From Petrotoga sp. UBA5851 (GTDB lineage Bacteria > Thermotogota > Thermotogae > Petrotogales > Petrotogaceae): a DNA stretch of 15,244 bases. Position 1 is the first letter of the stretch; each line of letters opens with the position of its first letter. The stretch lies in NCBI GenBank assembly GCA_002431635.1, contig DJGH01000041.1, forward strand, positions 18,108 through 33,351, read 5' to 3'. Below the pieces are notes generated by a model. The model was not told the origin of the DNA. It saw only the letters and a list, made by a program, of their open reading frames with translations, and did no database searches. This document shows positions 7,004-15,225 of this stretch, in pieces. The position numbers and the translations under genes are program-made.

Positions 7004-10000
7004 GTATTCAACTCCATTTTTGAAAATATTCTGATTTTTGTTACCATGTATATTCTTATACAGATCATCATCATATCTTTCCGAATGAGCCATCTTTCCG
7101 AAAATTCTTCCATCCGGACTGGTTATCCCTTCAACTGCCATGAAAGAACCGTTTGGGTTAAACGGATAACAAAGGGTAGGGTCACCCTTGAGATCTACAT
7201 AAACAGTTGCTATCTGTCCATTACTGTGTAGTTGTTCGTACTGCACGTTAGAACATACAAATCTTCCTTCACCATGAGAAACTGGAATACTGAATATATC
7301 GCCAGTCATACTTTCTGATATCCAAGGTGACAGATTGGAAATAACTTTGGTTCTGACAATCGTGGAAACATGCCTCCCAATTTTATTGTAAGTAAGTGTG
7401 GGGCTGCTTTCATCCATCGAGCAAATATTTGCAAATGGAAGAAGTCCGCTTTTGATAAGCGCCTGAAAACCATTACAAATACCAAGAATAAGTCCGTCGT
7501 TCTTGTCAAGCAGATGATGCAAAGCTTGTTTTATAATATCATTGCGTAAAACACTTGCAATAAACTTTCCAGATCCGTCAGGTTCATCACCGGCGCTGAA
7601 TCCTCCTGAAAGAGCCAATATCTGACCATTTTTTACTGCTTTTGCCAGTTCAGCAATAGAGTCGCGTATCTCTTCTGAAGTCCTGTTTCTAAATACAATT
7701 ACATGGGTACATGCACCGGCCTTAACAAAAGCTTTTCTCATATCATATTCACAGTTTGTCCCTGGAAAGACTGGAATTACAACTTTAGGAGAAATTGTTT
7801 TGGTTCTGCACAAAATTTTTTTCTCAAATTTTCTTTCCTGTATGGATTCAATACTTTCTTTACATTCAAAAGCATTAGGAAAAACAGTGCTTAGCGGTTT
7901 TTCCCATATATCTATAAGCTCTTGAATATCAAATTCAAAATCTTTTCCTTTGACTTTTGAGATAGGAGAAGTTTTGGCTACAACCTCCCAACATTCATTA
8001 TCAAAGAACTCTCTAAGATCGTCTTCACATGAAACCTCTATAAGAATTGTTCCATAATCTTTTTTGAATAATGAATCAAAATCTTGGCAACAGGTAAAAT
8101 CCACACCAATTTTATTGCCAAAAGCCATCATAAGAACCGCTTCAACTGTTCCTGCATAACCAGGTGCATATGCTGAATAAACTTTTCCATGCCTTATCAT
8201 TTTGCTTACTCTATTAAAATTATCTTTAAGAATACGGAAATCAATGAGTCCGTCAGTATCTTTTTCGGTTTTTATGAGCGCAACTAGACTTGAGGTTTTT
8301 TTGAACTCGGTTGAAATAATGTTTTTTGAGCTTTCAGTACTTACTGCAAAGGCAACTACAGTGGGAGGAACATTTATATCGTTAAAAGTACCCGACATAC
8401 TGTCTTTTCCACCTATTGCAGGAATCTGCAAAGCATTCTGTGCATAAAATGCTCCCAGTAGTGCGGTAAAAGGTTTTGACCATTTATGATTGTCTTTTTC
8501 AAGACGTTCAAAGTACTCCTGAAGGGAAAGTTTTATTTTTTCATACCTCCCCCCGCATGCCACCGTTTTGGTAACAGCATGGACAATCGCATATAAGGCT
8601 CCTTTGAAAGGATCTTCTTTAGCAAGAGCCGCATCGTAACCATAGGTCATTATGCTGACTGTATCTGTACTGCCTTCAAGAACCGGAATTTTTGCAACCA
8701 TAGCCTGAATCGGTGAGAGTTGGTACTTTCCTCCGAAAGGCATTAACACTGTTGAAGATCCTATCGAACTATCAAATCTCTCCACAAGTCCTTTCTTGGA
8801 ACATACATTCAGATCAGAAAGAAGTTTTTTTATCTTCTCTCCCGTAGTTGCTGTTTCAGATACTTTTTTATTCTCTGATATATTTGCAGCGGAAACAGAA
8901 ATATTAATCTTTTGCCTTACTCCATTGGAGTTAAGGAATTCACGCGAGATATCAACGACAGCTTGTCCTTTAAAGTTCATTCTGAGTCTTGCATCATCGG
9001 TTACAGTTGCTACAACTGTAGCCTGCAGATTTTCTCTCTTGGCATACTCCAAAAAAATTTTAAGATCTTTTGGATCAACACCAACCGCCATTCTTTCCTG
9101 TGATTCTGATATTGCCAGTTCTGTTGCAGTAAGACCATCATATTTTTTTGGTATTTGATCAAGATTTATGTTCAGCCCATCAGCAAGCTCTCCAATGGCA
9201 ACACTTACTCCTCCCGCTCCAAAATCATTACATTTTTTAATAATCTTTGTAAGCTCAGGATTTCTGAACAATCTTTGAATCTTTCTTTCTGTAACAGGAT
9301 TGCCCTTTTGTACTTCTGCAGCACATGTGTTTATTGATTCTGTCGTATGTTTTTTTGAAGAGCCGGTGGCTCCTCCGCAACCGTCCCTTCCTGTTTCTCC
9401 TCCCAGAAGTACGATTATATCGCCAGACCTAAGAGCCTTTCTTGTTACATCAGATTTTTTCACTGCCCCTATGACAGCTCCAACTTCCATTCTTTTGGCA
9501 ACAAAATCATCATCGTAATGCTCACTTACAATACCTGTCGCCAGTCCTATCTGATTTCCATAGGAGCTGTATCCGCCGGCAGCAAGAGTGGTTATCTTTC
9601 TCTGTGGAAGCTTTCCCTTTATACTTTGGTCCACAGGTGTTCTTGGATCAGCGGCACCCGTAACTCTCATGGCCTGATAAACATAGGCCCTCCCTGAAAG
9701 AGGATCTCTTATTGCTCCTCCTAGACAAGTGGCGGCTCCCCCGAAAGGTTCAATTTCGGTAGGATGATTATGAGTTTCATTTTTGAACATTACAAGATAC
9801 TTTTCAATTCCATCCGTGCAGTTAACGTCCACTTCGACTGAACAAGCATTGATCTCTTCAGAAATCTCAAGATCATCAAGTTTCCCTTCTTTCCTCATTT
9901 TTTTTGGGAAAACAGTAGCCATGTCCATAAGAGTTACAGGTTTTTCAATGTCTTTGTACACTTCCTCCCTAACTTCTAAATACTGTTCGTATGATTTTTT

Positions 10001-10747
10001 AATATATCCTGGAGTTTTTTCATCCCAATCTATATTTTCTATTATAGTATTAAATGTGGTATGTCTGCAGTGATCAGACCAGTATGTGTCTATAACTTTT
10101 ATTTCTGTCATTGACGGATCTCTTTTTTCTCTTAAAAAATACTGCTGACAGAATAGAAAATCTTCAAAGCTCATTGCTAGTGAGAGCTTATCGTAAAGCT
10201 CCTTCATCTGCTGCTCTGAAAAATTTGAAAAGCCCTGCAGATACTCAATATTACTTTCATCCTGAACCTGTTCATCTAGTTTATAAGGTTTTCCAAGATT
10301 GGCCAATCTTGAGTCTACCGGATTGACAAGGTATGATGTGATTTTTTCTAACTCCGAAGGAAGGATATCGTTGTTGATAACATAGATAATTGCTGTCTTT
10401 ACTTTAGGTTTTAGCTGGGGATTTATCAATTGCAGACACTGCTGAGTAGAGTCGGCCCGCTGATCATACTGGCCTGGAAGATATTCTATTCCAAATGATT
10501 TTTCCAAAGGTGACATAGGAAAGTCCTCACGGTATACATCGTCGGTCTGAGGTTCACAGAAAACCTCTTTAAGAGCTCTTTCTGTTATCGTTTCATCTAT
10601 GCCCAGAATATCATACCGGTTAAGAATTCTGAGTGTTTTAAGGCTTGTGATTCCGAGATAATTTTTTAGGTCGCTTAGTACTCCCTTGGCCTGAAGATCA
10701 AATCCTTTTTTTCTTTCAACATAAACCCTATATATTTGGTCAGACAT
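6992..10747 (-). CDS. purL: Phosphoribosylformylglycinamidine synthase, single-chain (clade II)
   Basis: This large enzyme converts FGAR and glutamine to FGAM with ATP. With the ATG at 10747, preceded by a perfect AGGAGG (about 5 nt spacing), it has 1251 residues; the frame stays open upstream to 10933 but without homology. The N-terminal PurS-like region begins YRVYVERKKGFD (6-17). The linker and AIRS domains show YWSDHCRHTTF (222-232), KNETHNHPTEIEPFGGAATC (322-341) and GGKDSMSG (779-786). The C-terminal glutaminase shows FPGTNCEYD (994-1002), the nucleophile Cys1091 in GICNGFQ, SHGEGRF (1157-1163) and the His1221/Glu1223 pair in AHSER. The N-terminus and overall length fit the Firmicute-type clade II enzyme rather than the proteobacterial 1295-residue form. 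Unusually, purL is the promoter-proximal gene, upstream of the riboswitch. Confidence 0.97.
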   Translation of the reverse strand: MSDQIYRVYVERKKGFDLQAKGVLSDLKNYLGITSLKTLRILNRYDILGIDETITERALKEVFCEPQTDDVYREDFPMSPLEKSFGIEYLPGQYDQRADSTQQCLQLINPQLKPKVKTAIIYVINNDILPSELEKITSYLVNPVDSRLANLGKPYKLDEQVQDESNIEYLQGFSNFSEQQMKELYDKLSLAMSFEDFLFCQQYFLREKRDPSMTEIKVIDTYWSDHCRHTTFNTIIENIDWDEKTPGYIKKSYEQYLEVREEVYKDIEKPVTLMDMATVFPKKMRKEGKLDDLEISEEINACSVEVDVNCTDGIEKYLVMFKNETHNHPTEIEPFGGAATCLGGAIRDPLSGRAYVYQAMRVTGAADPRTPVDQSIKGKLPQRKITTLAAGGYSSYGNQIGLATGIVSEHYDDDFVAKRMEVGAVIGAVKKSDVTRKALRSGDIIVLLGGETGRDGCGGATGSSKKHTTESINTCAAEVQKGNPVTERKIQRLFRNPELTKIIKKCNDFGAGGVSVAIGELADGLNINLDQIPKKYDGLTATELAISESQERMAVGVDPKDLKIFLEYAKRENLQATVVATVTDDARLRMNFKGQAVVDISREFLNSNGVRQKINISVSAANISENKKVSETATTGEKIKKLLSDLNVCSKKGLVERFDSSIGSSTVLMPFGGKYQLSPIQAMVAKIPVLEGSTDTVSIMTYGYDAALAKEDPFKGALYAIVHAVTKTVACGGRYEKIKLSLQEYFERLEKDNHKWSKPFTALLGAFYAQNALQIPAIGGKDSMSGTFNDINVPPTVVAFAVSTESSKNIISTEFKKTSSLVALIKTEKDTDGLIDFRILKDNFNRVSKMIRHGKVYSAYAPGYAGTVEAVLMMAFGNKIGVDFTCCQDFDSLFKKDYGTILIEVSCEDDLREFFDNECWEVVAKTSPISKVKGKDFEFDIQELIDIWEKPLSTVFPNAFECKESIESIQERKFEKKILCRTKTISPKVVIPVFPGTNCEYDMRKAFVKAGACTHVIVFRNRTSEEIRDSIAELAKAVKNGQILALSGGFSAGDEPDGSGKFIASVLRNDIIKQALHHLLDKNDGLILGICNGFQALIKSGLLPFANICSMDESSPTLTYNKIGRHVSTIVRTKVISNLSPWISESMTGDIFSIPVSHGEGRFVCSNVQYEQLHSNGQIATVYVDLKGDPTLCYPFNPNGSFMAVEGITSPDGRIFGKMAHSERYDDDLYKNIHGNKNQNIFKNGVEYFKL

Positions 10748-10772
10748 TATAACCTCCTGAATATGCTTTATG

Positions 10773-10802
10773 ATGATATTATATATTATTAAAAATTGAC
10801 AA
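10773..10802 (-). promoter_or_regulatory. Candidate purL promoter
   Basis: In minus-strand sense, TTGTCA (10802-10797, five of six consensus bases) is followed after 18 nt by TATCAT (10778-10773, five of six). A perfect TATAAT (10783-10778) also exists, but only 13 nt from that -35 and without a better one, so the exact -10 is uncertain. Transcription would start about 20 nt before the purL ATG, leaving no room for a leader riboswitch. Confidence 0.5.
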
Positions 10803-10808
10803 GATGCT

Positions 10809-10837
10809 TTGAATTGGTAACAACTGGGTGAATTCAA
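10809..10837. repeat. Inverted repeat in the divergent promoter region
   Basis: Seven-base arms TTGAATT (10809-10815) and AATTCAA (10831-10837) flank a 15-nt spacer. The repeat lies between the two divergent promoters, just upstream of the purL -35. The geometry suits a dimeric regulator site, but the arms are AT-rich, there is no second copy, and no PurR-type box is recognisable. The site is tentative. Confidence 0.35.
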
Positions 10838-10849
10838 GGCATGCATATT

Positions 10850-10886
10850 TTGTTCTTTTGATTTGTTTATTATATAATTGTATAAA
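10850..10886 (+). promoter_or_regulatory. Candidate promoter(s) of the plus-strand operon
   Basis: Two overlapping sigma-70-like arrangements are visible, each with a 17-nt spacer. One is TTGTTC (10850-10855) with a perfect TATAAT (10873-10878). The other is TTGATT (10858-10863) with TATAAA (10881-10886). Either would start RNA shortly before the GAGG ribosome binding site (10897-10900) of the hydrolase gene. Confidence 0.6.
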
Positions 10887-10907
10887 TTAGTCTTGTGAGG
10901 TGACTGC

Positions 10908-12923
10908 ATGCAGATCATGTACTTTATAATCAAGTATCTGGGGGTACCGGCATTTATGGTTTTTTCGCTCTTTGTACTCCTGACGGGCGTTACTGCATAT
11001 GATATACGAAATATTCCTTCTGGAATAGAAATTATTCATTCTTCCGATGATGAGGTTACAGTAAGGTGGAAGGATAACAACCCTCATGAATTTGGATATC
11101 AGTTTTTACTTCAAAATCTTTCTGATAATCAAGTTAAAACTTATAATCTACCAACTGACAGTTCTTCTTTCAGATTTGAAATACACAAAAATAAACTCTA
11201 CTCTTTTCAGATACTTTCGAATGATTTCAACAGCTATAAAAGTCAGGAGCACAGATTCTTTTATGCATATCTACCTGAAGAAGATGTAATTTTTGAATGC
11301 TGCGACAATAAAATAGGAATACCAAAGGAATTTTTTGATTTGACAACCAAAATCTTTTTATTTTCTGAGTATCGTAAAGCTGAAACTCCAGATATAAAAA
11401 TACAGCTTGATAATGAAGTTCTTTCACATGAGAAACTTTTTCCAAAGTTCAGTATGCCTATCATGCTTTTTCATCCAAAAGGAGATGTTCTAAATATATC
11501 AAAGAATATTTTTATGAAGAGAACTGGCGATACATATGAAAACTCTTTGGCTTACAGAACAGAAGAGCTTAATGCTGTAATTCCGCCGATGCTAACCAAT
11601 AAAGAGTACTCTTATGTCTTTCCTCTCCTCTTTGATTTTGATATTCTCAACAGAATAGAGCTGGTAATTTCTAACTCTGCTTATAAAAGCATTGAAGGAT
11701 ATGCTGAACTGTTCCGCTCATCTGTGCAGGAAAACATCCGAAGAGAAGGACTCAGCTTCGCTGATACTAACAGAACCATTTCAAGGCTTTCTTCATCAGA
11801 TAAGCATAATGGTTCTGCATTAATATTTGTTCACGGCTATCAGATTGAGACTCTTGACAAATCCTTCAATATATCCTCCAGGGATAATCCGTGGATAAAC
11901 AACGAAAGAATTGATGTATGGCGTGACTTTTTCAAGGAAATCAGAGCTTCCGAAGATATTAAAAACACCTTTGATTTTTATGAGTTTATCTATGACACAC
12001 ATGCTTTATCCGCAAAGCAATACGGGGAAATGCTTGCAGAATATACTTTGCAGCTAAAAAAATCCGGAAATTACAAAGATATCTATATAATTGCACATAG
12101 CATGGGCGGGCTTGTCAGCAGGTACGCTATGAATACCGTCATATCAGGAGAAGAAGAGTATCTTGGTAGTTATGTGACAAAAGTTTATACCTTAGATGCG
12201 GTAAATAGGGGATCACCACTACAAAGCGTAGTAAGGTCTTTCGATGATGGGCTTTTGCGTCAGGGCCTTGTAAACTATCCTATGATTTATGATTATCTTG
12301 TCGAGCTGGTAAGATCATTTCCAAGCATGTCTATGGATTTCAATTATGCAAATCTTTTTTATGACGATATTTTTGTTCAGAGAGTCTCCTTCCTTTTGAC
12401 ACAGGCTCTTAAATATTATCCGAACTTTTTTGCTGTTTTCGCTTCACAGAATCTTTTGGGGGTCTTCAACGGTCCTTTGTCTTTTGAATATTCTGACGGA
12501 GAGTATCTTAGAAAGTTTCAAAATTATATTTATCCGGGTACAGAAGAAGTACTGTTTACTCCGAACAAAGCTCTGAACTCCCTCATTAATAATGAAAGAT
12601 TCACTGAAAAATACTGCGAAGTAATCGCAAATATAGCTTATCCTCTTACAGATAACAAACCAATAGATCCAACCCACTACTCCGAATATGTTCACCTTGG
12701 AATGCGGCTCTTTAACGATGTGCTTGCTGATATAGCAGCGGAAATCAGCATGCCGGAACACTCTTTAAATGATGGAATGGTAACTGTCTGGGGACAGACT
12801 ATTAAAAATGATGAAAGAACCAAGTTCAGGTTTAATGGATTGGATCATGCACAGGTATACTACAATCATGAAGTTATTATGAGTATTCTAAACGATATTG
12901 CCGTTCGGACGGCACTCAAATGA
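10908..12923 (+). CDS. Exported FN3-domain alpha/beta hydrolase (lipase/esterase-like)
   Basis: The 671-residue protein begins with a hydrophobic segment (about 10-29) ending VTA before YD, compatible with a cleaved signal peptide or a membrane anchor; there is no lipobox cysteine. Residues about 37-105 look like a fibronectin type III module (IPSGIEI, VTVRWKDN, GYQF). A middle region of about 170 residues is unrecognised. From about 304 an alpha/beta-hydrolase core follows: IFVHGY (306-311, oxyanion region) and IAHSMGG (395-401) with nucleophile Ser398. C-terminally, NDGMVTVWGQ (621-630) and LDHAQV (645-650) plausibly supply Asp622 and His647. The layout recalls PGAP1/triacylglycerol-lipase-like enzymes, but the substrate cannot be told. 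The ATG at 10908 has GAGG 7 nt upstream. The stop overlaps the next gene in ATGA. Confidence 0.85.
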   Translation: MQIMYFIIKYLGVPAFMVFSLFVLLTGVTAYDIRNIPSGIEIIHSSDDEVTVRWKDNNPHEFGYQFLLQNLSDNQVKTYNLPTDSSSFRFEIHKNKLYSFQILSNDFNSYKSQEHRFFYAYLPEEDVIFECCDNKIGIPKEFFDLTTKIFLFSEYRKAETPDIKIQLDNEVLSHEKLFPKFSMPIMLFHPKGDVLNISKNIFMKRTGDTYENSLAYRTEELNAVIPPMLTNKEYSYVFPLLFDFDILNRIELVISNSAYKSIEGYAELFRSSVQENIRREGLSFADTNRTISRLSSSDKHNGSALIFVHGYQIETLDKSFNISSRDNPWINNERIDVWRDFFKEIRASEDIKNTFDFYEFIYDTHALSAKQYGEMLAEYTLQLKKSGNYKDIYIIAHSMGGLVSRYAMNTVISGEEEYLGSYVTKVYTLDAVNRGSPLQSVVRSFDDGLLRQGLVNYPMIYDYLVELVRSFPSMSMDFNYANLFYDDIFVQRVSFLLTQALKYYPNFFAVFASQNLLGVFNGPLSFEYSDGEYLRKFQNYIYPGTEEVLFTPNKALNSLINNERFTEKYCEVIANIAYPLTDNKPIDPTHYSEYVHLGMRLFNDVLADIAAEISMPEHSLNDGMVTVWGQTIKNDERTKFRFNGLDHAQVYYNHEVIMSILNDIAVRTALK

Positions 12924-13747
12924 ATATCTTTTTTATATGTGCTTTGAGAGCAGAAGCAAAACCTTTTATATCAGCTTTAAATTTGAAAAAGCTTCTTGAT
13001 AAAAGAGCCTTTGATGTATATAGACGCGGAAATTTTTTTCTTTGTATAAGCGGTATAGGAAAAGTAAAAGCTGCAGCTGCAACAGCTTATGTTCTTACAG
13101 CTTTTTCGCAAGGTAGCGGAGATATCCTAATAAATTCAGGAGTTGCGGGATACAGTACACCCTTGATCTCAAAAGGAGAAACGGTTTTGGTAAATAAGAT
13201 TACTGACCACGATACTTTTAAAGAATTTTTTCCTAACATAATGATATCGCATTCTTATAAAGAACACGAGATACACACTTTTTCCAAAGCAGTAAGCCTA
13301 TCTTCGCCAGACAAAAAAGAGTTTGTGGATATGGAAAGCTCGGGCATCTACGTGGCAGCTTCAAGATTTCTGTACCTGAACAACATTTATTTTCTTAAGG
13401 TAGCTTTGGACAATCTCAATCCTGAAGGAATAAAAGAAGAAGAAATACTTTCAGCGATGAGTAAAAATGTTAATTCGATTTTGGAATTTGCTGGAAAAGT
13501 TCATCTTCTTTCACAAAACAGTTCTTTTGAGTTCGATTTTTCGGAGGAAGAGTACAGAAAACTTTCGGTACTGTTTGAAAAAATGAAGCTTACAAAATCT
13601 ATGAAAGATACGGTTATACTTCTTATTAAGAAACGATACGCTTATGGAAAAAAATATTTGCCTGATACGGACGGCATCATATCCCCTGTAACTAACAAGG
13701 ATGAAAGGAAGAAAGAGTTTGACAAGCTTATTGAATATCTGTCTTAA
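12920..13747 (+). CDS. MTAN-like nucleoside phosphorylase/nucleosidase
   Basis: The 275-residue protein belongs to the PNP/UDP phosphorylase superfamily, closest in motifs to 5'-methylthioadenosine/SAH nucleosidase. The start ICALRAEAKPF places Glu12 like the catalytic-site Glu12 of E. coli MTAN. SGIGKVKAAAA (44-54) and INSGVAGY (71-78) match family motifs. VDMESSG (136-142) carries the ribose-binding Met138/Glu139, and VALDN (161-165) has Asp164 where the catalytic Asp is expected. The segment between DHD (96-98) and VDMES is about 30 residues shorter than in E. coli, and residues about 190-275 form a charged extension beyond the usual fold. The ATGA overlap with the hydrolase and the roughly 47-nt overlap with the next gene imply coupled translation. 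Substrate is uncertain; a 5'-deoxyadenosine role with the radical SAM neighbour is an inference. Confidence 0.82.
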   Translation: MNIFFICALRAEAKPFISALNLKKLLDKRAFDVYRRGNFFLCISGIGKVKAAAATAYVLTAFSQGSGDILINSGVAGYSTPLISKGETVLVNKITDHDTFKEFFPNIMISHSYKEHEIHTFSKAVSLSSPDKKEFVDMESSGIYVAASRFLYLNNIYFLKVALDNLNPEGIKEEEILSAMSKNVNSILEFAGKVHLLSQNSSFEFDFSEEEYRKLSVLFEKMKLTKSMKDTVILLIKKRYAYGKKYLPDTDGIISPVTNKDERKKEFDKLIEYLS

Positions 13748-14735
13748 GAAACCATTTTCCCATATTTATGTTGAAAATCGAGCATTTAACTATGATGAAA
13801 CACACCGCATAATAGATTTTTTTAAAAATACTCAATTGATAAAAGTATCTGATTATCGGAATGTTTTCAACTCACATAATCAGAACTTCAATCTTCAGAA
13901 AAAAACACCGGATCTTATTCTGGCAGTAAAAAAGGATAACTTCCTTTATAAGGGGTCGGAACTGTGTCACGGTTATGAAAACATGGATTTTTATTATCTT
14001 ACCAATATGATAAACTGTCTTTACGACTGTGATTATTGTTTCATTCGCGGAATGTATACGTCAGCCAATATTGTTTATTTTGTAAACACAACTGATTTTT
14101 TTGACGCTGTTTCTGAAAAAGCATATGGAAAAGAAGTTTTTATCCCCTTAAGTTATGAGTCGGATCTGCTTGTACTGGAGAGTGTTTTCGGAATATTCTC
14201 AAGATGGTACAGTTTCTGTGTTAAAAACAACAACGTCAATATAGAAGTCAGAACCAAGAGCTCGTGCATTGAAGTGATAAAAAGATACAGGCCTGTTAAA
14301 AATATTTTGTTGAGCTGGACTCTTTCTCCGGATTTCATTATAAGTTCATTTGAAAAAAAGAGCCCTACTCTCCAAAAAAGAATAAAAGCCGTTAACCATG
14401 CTCTTCAAGCCGGATGGAAAGTAAGGCTTTCATTTGATCCGATACTTTTGATTGATAATGCAGAAAAGATTTACACCAGTTTTTTCAGTCAAATATTATC
14501 TGAAATACCTGTAAATCTTTTGTTTGATATTAATATTGGTTTTTTTAGAATGCCCAAGACATACTTTAGAGAGTTTAAGAGCAAAACCCAATTTTCTCCT
14601 GTTTTGTATAGCGATTGGGAGTATTCAGACGATCATGTAACTTATTCATCCGATAGAAAAGAAAAGTTTATGAAATCGACTGAATCCTATCTAAAAGAGT
14701 TTTCACATCTCACAAAGGTACTTTATATGATATAA
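13701..14735 (+). CDS. Spore photoproduct lyase-like radical SAM protein
   Basis: The protein aligns by eye with B. subtilis spore photoproduct lyase along most of its length: SHIYVENRAFNY (20-31) matches the IYIEPRALEY-like start, SHNQ (58-61) recurs, and the cluster motif CLYDCDYC (Cys106, Cys110, Cys113) is the CxxxCxxC that binds the 4Fe-4S/SAM cluster. SPTLQKRIKAVNHALQAGW (221-239) matches the SPLDKRIEA region. However, the H-atom donor cysteine (Cys141 in B. subtilis, in SCTSD) is replaced: here the stretch reads LSYESD (150-155). It is therefore probably not a normal SP lyase. The start is uncertain. ATG at 13701 lies inside the nucleosidase gene with almost no spacing from AAGG; TTG at 13719 has a better spaced AAAGGAAG and still precedes the conserved region. 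Confidence 0.83.
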   Translation: MKGRKSLTSLLNICLKKPFSHIYVENRAFNYDETHRIIDFFKNTQLIKVSDYRNVFNSHNQNFNLQKKTPDLILAVKKDNFLYKGSELCHGYENMDFYYLTNMINCLYDCDYCFIRGMYTSANIVYFVNTTDFFDAVSEKAYGKEVFIPLSYESDLLVLESVFGIFSRWYSFCVKNNNVNIEVRTKSSCIEVIKRYRPVKNILLSWTLSPDFIISSFEKKSPTLQKRIKAVNHALQAGWKVRLSFDPILLIDNAEKIYTSFFSQILSEIPVNLLFDINIGFFRMPKTYFREFKSKTQFSPVLYSDWEYSDDHVTYSSDRKEKFMKSTESYLKEFSHLTKVLYMI

Positions 14736-14746
14736 TAATCTATAAT
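14731..14746 (+). promoter_or_regulatory. Possible -10 elements before the small exported protein
   Basis: Two TATAAT hexamers occur 10 bp apart (14731-14736 and 14741-14746), the first overlapping the stop of the radical SAM gene. No convincing -35 was found at 16-18 nt from either. An independent promoter is possible, but the AT-rich junction may explain the match. Confidence 0.25.
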
Positions 14747-14766
14747 CATTTGAAAAGGAGGAGTTT

Positions 14767-15225
14767 ATGAAAAAGACTGTTTTTGTTTTTTTGATCCTGC
14801 TAATTTTTTCTACTGCGGTTTTTTCCGGTGAACTTCTGAAGATAACCACTATATCTCCGAACCTTGATACTGCAGTGGCAAATATTGGAGTATCGTTCCT
14901 CACTGATTATAATTTTTCTGCCGGTATAGGCTTCCCACTTATACAAGCAGAATTGTTTGACAGTTTTTCAATTCTCGGATTATACGGTTTTTCTTTCACT
15001 TCTTCCCGATCAGTTATAGGACCGTACTTTGAAGCTCAGTTCCTTGTCGGGAATTTTAAGATGTATCTTGGAACTCTTATGAATCCTGATATCATACTTA
15101 TGGGAAACCCTATATTAATAAAAACGGGTGTTTTAGCAGGAGCCATGGGCGGATATATAAAATTAGGAATCGATCTTGACAGTAAATTCTCAAAAGCGCT
15201 TGTTTATATGGCTTTGGAATATTAA
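14767..15225 (+). CDS. Small exported protein, probably outer-membrane beta-strand type
   Basis: The 152-residue protein starts with a clear signal peptide: MKK, a hydrophobic core (about 5-16) and STAVFSGE, with likely cleavage after FS (about residue 20). The remainder is rich in Gly, Phe, Tyr and alternating polar/hydrophobic stretches (for example FSAGIGFPL, ILGLYGFSF, FKMYLGTL) and ends in ALEY, an aromatic C-terminus as in outer-membrane beta-barrels. A barrel or periplasmic beta protein is inferred; no named family is recognised. It has a strong AGGAGG site, stands 31 nt after the radical SAM gene and may be separately transcribed. If correct, it implies a Gram-negative envelope. Confidence 0.75.
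   Translation: MKKTVFVFLILLIFSTAVFSGELLKITTISPNLDTAVANIGVSFLTDYNFSAGIGFPLIQAELFDSFSILGLYGFSFTSSRSVIGPYFEAQFLVGNFKMYLGTLMNPDIILMGNPILIKTGVLAGAMGGYIKLGIDLDSKFSKALVYMALEY

Noticed and set aside
8796..9158. Plus-strand 120-residue reading frame inside purL
   Set aside because: It is antisense to conserved PurL sequence and reads as the complement of its codons.
10748..10933. N-terminal extension of PurL to 10933 (62 extra codons)
   Set aside because: It crosses the divergent promoter region, has no family similarity, and the ATG at 10747 has a perfect AGGAGG and the expected family N-terminus.
10887..11087. Minus-strand 66-residue reading frame at the divergent promoter
   Set aside because: It overlaps the well-supported hydrolase gene and promoter and has no recognisable features.
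12444..12761. Minus-strand 105-residue reading frame inside the hydrolase gene
   Set aside because: It is antisense to a well-supported CDS, lacks a ribosome binding site and has no motif; it is a codon-use shadow.
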